A DNA stretch of 7,341 nt, from assembly GCA_945787595.1 (NCBI GenBank), contig CALZJV010000465.1:1-7341 (forward strand). The letters run 5' to 3'. The notes under the pieces were generated by a model. The model had not been told where the DNA came from. It searched no databases and saw only the letters and a list, made by a program, of their open reading frames with translations. Shown here in pieces: positions 6,012-7,341 of the stretch. Position numbers and translations under genes: made by a program. The stretch comes from an uncultured Desulfobacterales bacterium (GTDB lineage Bacteria; Desulfobacterota; Desulfobacteria; Desulfobacterales; JAFDCJ01). Within the stretch, counting starts at the first letter, position 1; every line of letters begins with the position of its first letter.

Positions 6012-6863
6012 ATGGTAAATTTATCATCAAAACCGCTGGTATCCGTCATCATCCCTACCTACAACCGGGGATGGATACTCAAAGAGGCCATAGATTCCGT
6101 TCTGGCCCAGGACTTTAAGGATTATGAACTGATTGTGGTGGATGACGGTTCCTCCGATAACACCCGCGAGGTCCTGGATACCTACGGGCAGGAGATCATC
6201 GTTTTACGGCAGGCCAACAAAGGGGTCAGCGCCGCCCGCAATCGGGGCATTGCCGAAGCCGGCGGCCAGCTGGTAGCTTTTTTAGATTCTGACGACCTCT
6301 GGCTGCCCCGCAAATTGTCGCGACAGGTTGATTTTTTTAACTTAAATCCGGATGCGGTGATTAACCAGACCGAGGAAATCTGGATTCGAAACGGTGTCCG
6401 GGTGAATCCTAAAAATCGGCACCGCAAACCATCCGGAATGATTTTTGAGCGATCCCTCGGACTGTGTCTGGTCAGCCCGTCCGCGGTGATGATCAGAAAA
6501 ACCCTGTTGGATGTCGTCGGTGTCTTTGATGAGAATCTGCCGGCTTGTGAAGATTATGATTTGTGGCTGCGAATCAGCTGCCGATATCCGGTTCACCTGA
6601 TCGATACACCCCTGATCATAAAACGGGGAGGTCATCAAGACCAGCTGTCAAAAGCAGCGGGACTTGATAGATTTAGGATTCAGTCATTGGGAAAAATCAT
6701 TGAAAGTGGGCGACTTACTGAATCCCAATACCGTGCCGCAGTCGACAACCTGCGAAATAAATGTGCCATTTATGCCGCTGGTTGCCGCAAGCGGGGGCGG
6801 GAGGTCGAAGCAAAATCTTATGATGCGCTGGCCGACAGGTGCCGGAAGACAGAGGATAGATGA
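6012..6863 (+). CDS. Family 2 glycosyltransferase (GT-A fold)
   Basis: This is a soluble, inverting GT2-type glycosyltransferase of 283 residues that probably moves a sugar from a nucleotide donor to a cell-surface glycan or lipid intermediate at the cytoplasmic face. Neither donor nor acceptor can be told from the sequence. Seen: the N-terminal beta-strand and nucleotide-binding start VSVIIPTYNR (10-19), VVDDGSSDNT (42-51), NKGVSAARNRGI (69-80), metal-binding DxD-type motif DSDD (92-95) followed by LW, and the acceptor-side ED motif in CEDYDLWLRIS (179-189). There is no signal peptide or membrane segment. An in-frame stop at 6000 and no other early Met fix the ATG at 6012, although the Shine-Dalgarno is poor. 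No other surface-polysaccharide gene is visible nearby. The last residues, KTEDR, and the stop codon lie in a GACAGA-type heptad array, so the native C-terminus may have been altered by repeat invasion. Confidence 0.93.
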   Translation: MVNLSSKPLVSVIIPTYNRGWILKEAIDSVLAQDFKDYELIVVDDGSSDNTREVLDTYGQEIIVLRQANKGVSAARNRGIAEAGGQLVAFLDSDDLWLPRKLSRQVDFFNLNPDAVINQTEEIWIRNGVRVNPKNRHRKPSGMIFERSLGLCLVSPSAVMIRKTLLDVVGVFDENLPACEDYDLWLRISCRYPVHLIDTPLIIKRGGHQDQLSKAAGLDRFRIQSLGKIIESGRLTESQYRAAVDNLRNKCAIYAAGCRKRGREVEAKSYDALADRCRKTEDR

Positions 6864-7034
6864 CAGAGGACAGATGAGAGATGACAGATGACGGAGGCGG
6901 CGAGGATAGGGCGCAGGGCATAGGGGCAGAGAGCAGATAACTGAGGGCAGAATTCAGAGGACAGATGTCAGAAAACAGAGGTGGCCAGGATGGGGCGCAG
7001 GGCATAGGGGCAAAGAGCAGATGACTGAGGGCAG
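6846..7034 (+). repeat. Long heptad array, GANGACA/NNNNCAG family
   Basis: Degenerate 7-base units (GGATAGA, TGACAGA, GGACAGA, then AGAGCAG, ATAACTG, AGGGCAG, AATTCAG, AGGACAG, ATGTCAG, AAAACAG) run for nearly 190 bases. They start inside the last codons of the glycosyltransferase. Positions 6903-6950 and 6987-7034 match at 45 of 48 bases with an offset of 84, exactly twelve heptads. No coding sequence is seen. Confidence 0.8.
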
Positions 7035-7048
7035 GTGTCAGCCCAGCC
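7032..7048 (+). repeat. 17-bp exact repeat shared with 5882-5898
   Basis: CAGGTGTCAGCCCAGCC occurs identically here and in the left arm of the nested inverted repeat upstream of the glycosyltransferase, so related elements flank that gene on both sides. Confidence 0.9.
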
Positions 7049-7088
7049 GCCGGCCAAAAAAACGGCCGGTCTAATCGAAATAGAAACT
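7046..7088 (+). repeat. Spacer module Y, partial copy, with strong hairpin
   Basis: CCGGCC (7050-7055) and GGCCGG (7064-7069) enclose an A-rich loop, followed by TCTAATCG and GAAACT as in the other module Y copies. No T-run follows, so it is a poor intrinsic terminator, although it is the only stable hairpin close after the glycosyltransferase. Confidence 0.75.
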
Positions 7089-7116
7089 TGTTAGACGCAT
7101 ATGAGCGATTATAGAT

Positions 7117-7142
7117 TGTGGGAGCGGTTTTCAACCGCGATT
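7117..7142 (+). repeat. REP-like hairpin (GTGGGAGCGGTTTTCAACCG)
   Basis: GTGGGA is followed by the stem GCGGTT (7124-7129) / AACCGC (7133-7138) around a TTC loop, then GATT. The form GTGGGAGCGG-loop-CCGCGA resembles the REP family known from Pseudomonas and other proteobacteria. Only one copy is in the window. Confidence 0.6.
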
Positions 7143-7172
7143 TACTCAGTCTTGCGTATACTTATAAATGAA

Positions 7173-7231
7173 GTTTCATACAAGCGCCGCCTCTGGCCTG
7201 AACAACGGCCAGTCTGATCGGAAAAGAAACT
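7173..7231 (+). repeat. Spacer module Y, copy 2
   Basis: It begins GTTTCATACAAGCGCCGCC, as at 5710. The hairpin CTGGCC (7193-7198) / GGCCAG (7207-7212) is followed by TCTGATCG and GAAACT. Relative to 7046-7088, both sides of the stem changed together, so pairing is kept. Confidence 0.85.
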
Positions 7232-7233
7232 GA

Positions 7234-7258
7234 TGAACGTCGAACATCGAACGTCGAA
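7234..7258 (+). repeat. Heptad array, GAACRTC family
   Basis: Units GAACGTC, GAACATC and GAACGTC lie directly between module Y and module X. Confidence 0.8.
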
Positions 7259-7299
7259 TGAATGTATTCTGTCTGTTTAAAAAAGACTGAGCGAAGCGA
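7256..7299 (+). repeat. Spacer module X, copy 2
   Basis: This is the second copy of 5603-5642, ending in the identical GACTGAGCGAAGCGA. Here it follows module Y, whereas in the first spacer it precedes it. Confidence 0.8.
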
Positions 7300-7304
7300 C
7301 ATCC

Positions 7305-7341
7305 ACCATTCGTCAATTGTCATTCGTCATTCGTCATTCCA
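7305..7341 (+). repeat. Heptad array, ATTCGTC family, continues past the window
   Basis: Units ATTCGTC, AATTGTC, ATTCGTC and ATTCGTC run to the right edge. This is another consensus with the same 7-base period. Confidence 0.75.

Noticed and set aside
6846..7034. CRISPR array
   Set aside because: Units are 7 bases and degenerate, with no unique spacers and no cas gene nearby.
7050..7075. Rho-independent terminator of the glycosyltransferase
   Set aside because: The hairpin is strong but no T-run follows, and it is one copy of a repeated module.
6715..7134. Minus-strand ORF of 139 codons
   Set aside because: The peptide is repetitive (APMPCAPSWPP and LSSVIYPLS-like runs) from the heptad array and overlaps the glycosyltransferase antisense.

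Overview
The window looks like a chromosomal segment of a sulfate-reducer-type deltaproteobacterium (Desulfobacterota, Desulfosarcina/Desulfobacteraceae-like). This is an inference from protein character, moderate GC content, a probable selenoprotein and repeat-filled spacers; nothing in the window fixes the taxon.

Layout. (1) Positions 1-848, minus strand: the N-terminal 282 codons of an FAD/NAD(P)-dependent CoA-disulfide-reductase-like oxidoreductase that runs off the left edge. It has one in-frame UGA exactly where the family has its redox-active cysteine (codon 42), and a SECIS-like hairpin immediately downstream. I read this as selenocysteine, so the gene is one selenoprotein gene and not a broken 41-codon ORF. 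(2) Positions 849-1171: divergent spacer with two 7-bp-repeat arrays in opposite orientation. (3) Positions 1172-5497, plus strand: a complete HrpA-type DEAH-box RNA helicase of 1441 codons, starting at TTG. It is longer than E. coli HrpA (about 1300 residues) partly because two blocks of intergenic-type repeat DNA sit in frame inside it and a 27-bp tandem duplication lies near its C-terminus. (4) Positions 5498-6011: spacer made almost entirely of heptad arrays, hairpins and inverted repeats. (5) Positions 6012-6863, plus strand: a family 2 glycosyltransferase whose last codons and stop lie in a heptad array. (6) Positions 6864-7341: non-coding, all repeats, including modules shared with the spacer at 5498-5770 and a REP-like hairpin.

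The three genes do not form an obvious pathway. The oxidoreductase is divergent from hrpA, and the glycosyltransferase is separated from hrpA by more than 500 bases, so each is probably its own transcription unit. The most notable features are the probable selenocysteine at a flavoenzyme active site and a set of degenerate heptanucleotide repeats with several unrelated consensus sequences. These repeats fill every spacer and have entered a housekeeping helicase gene without breaking its frame.
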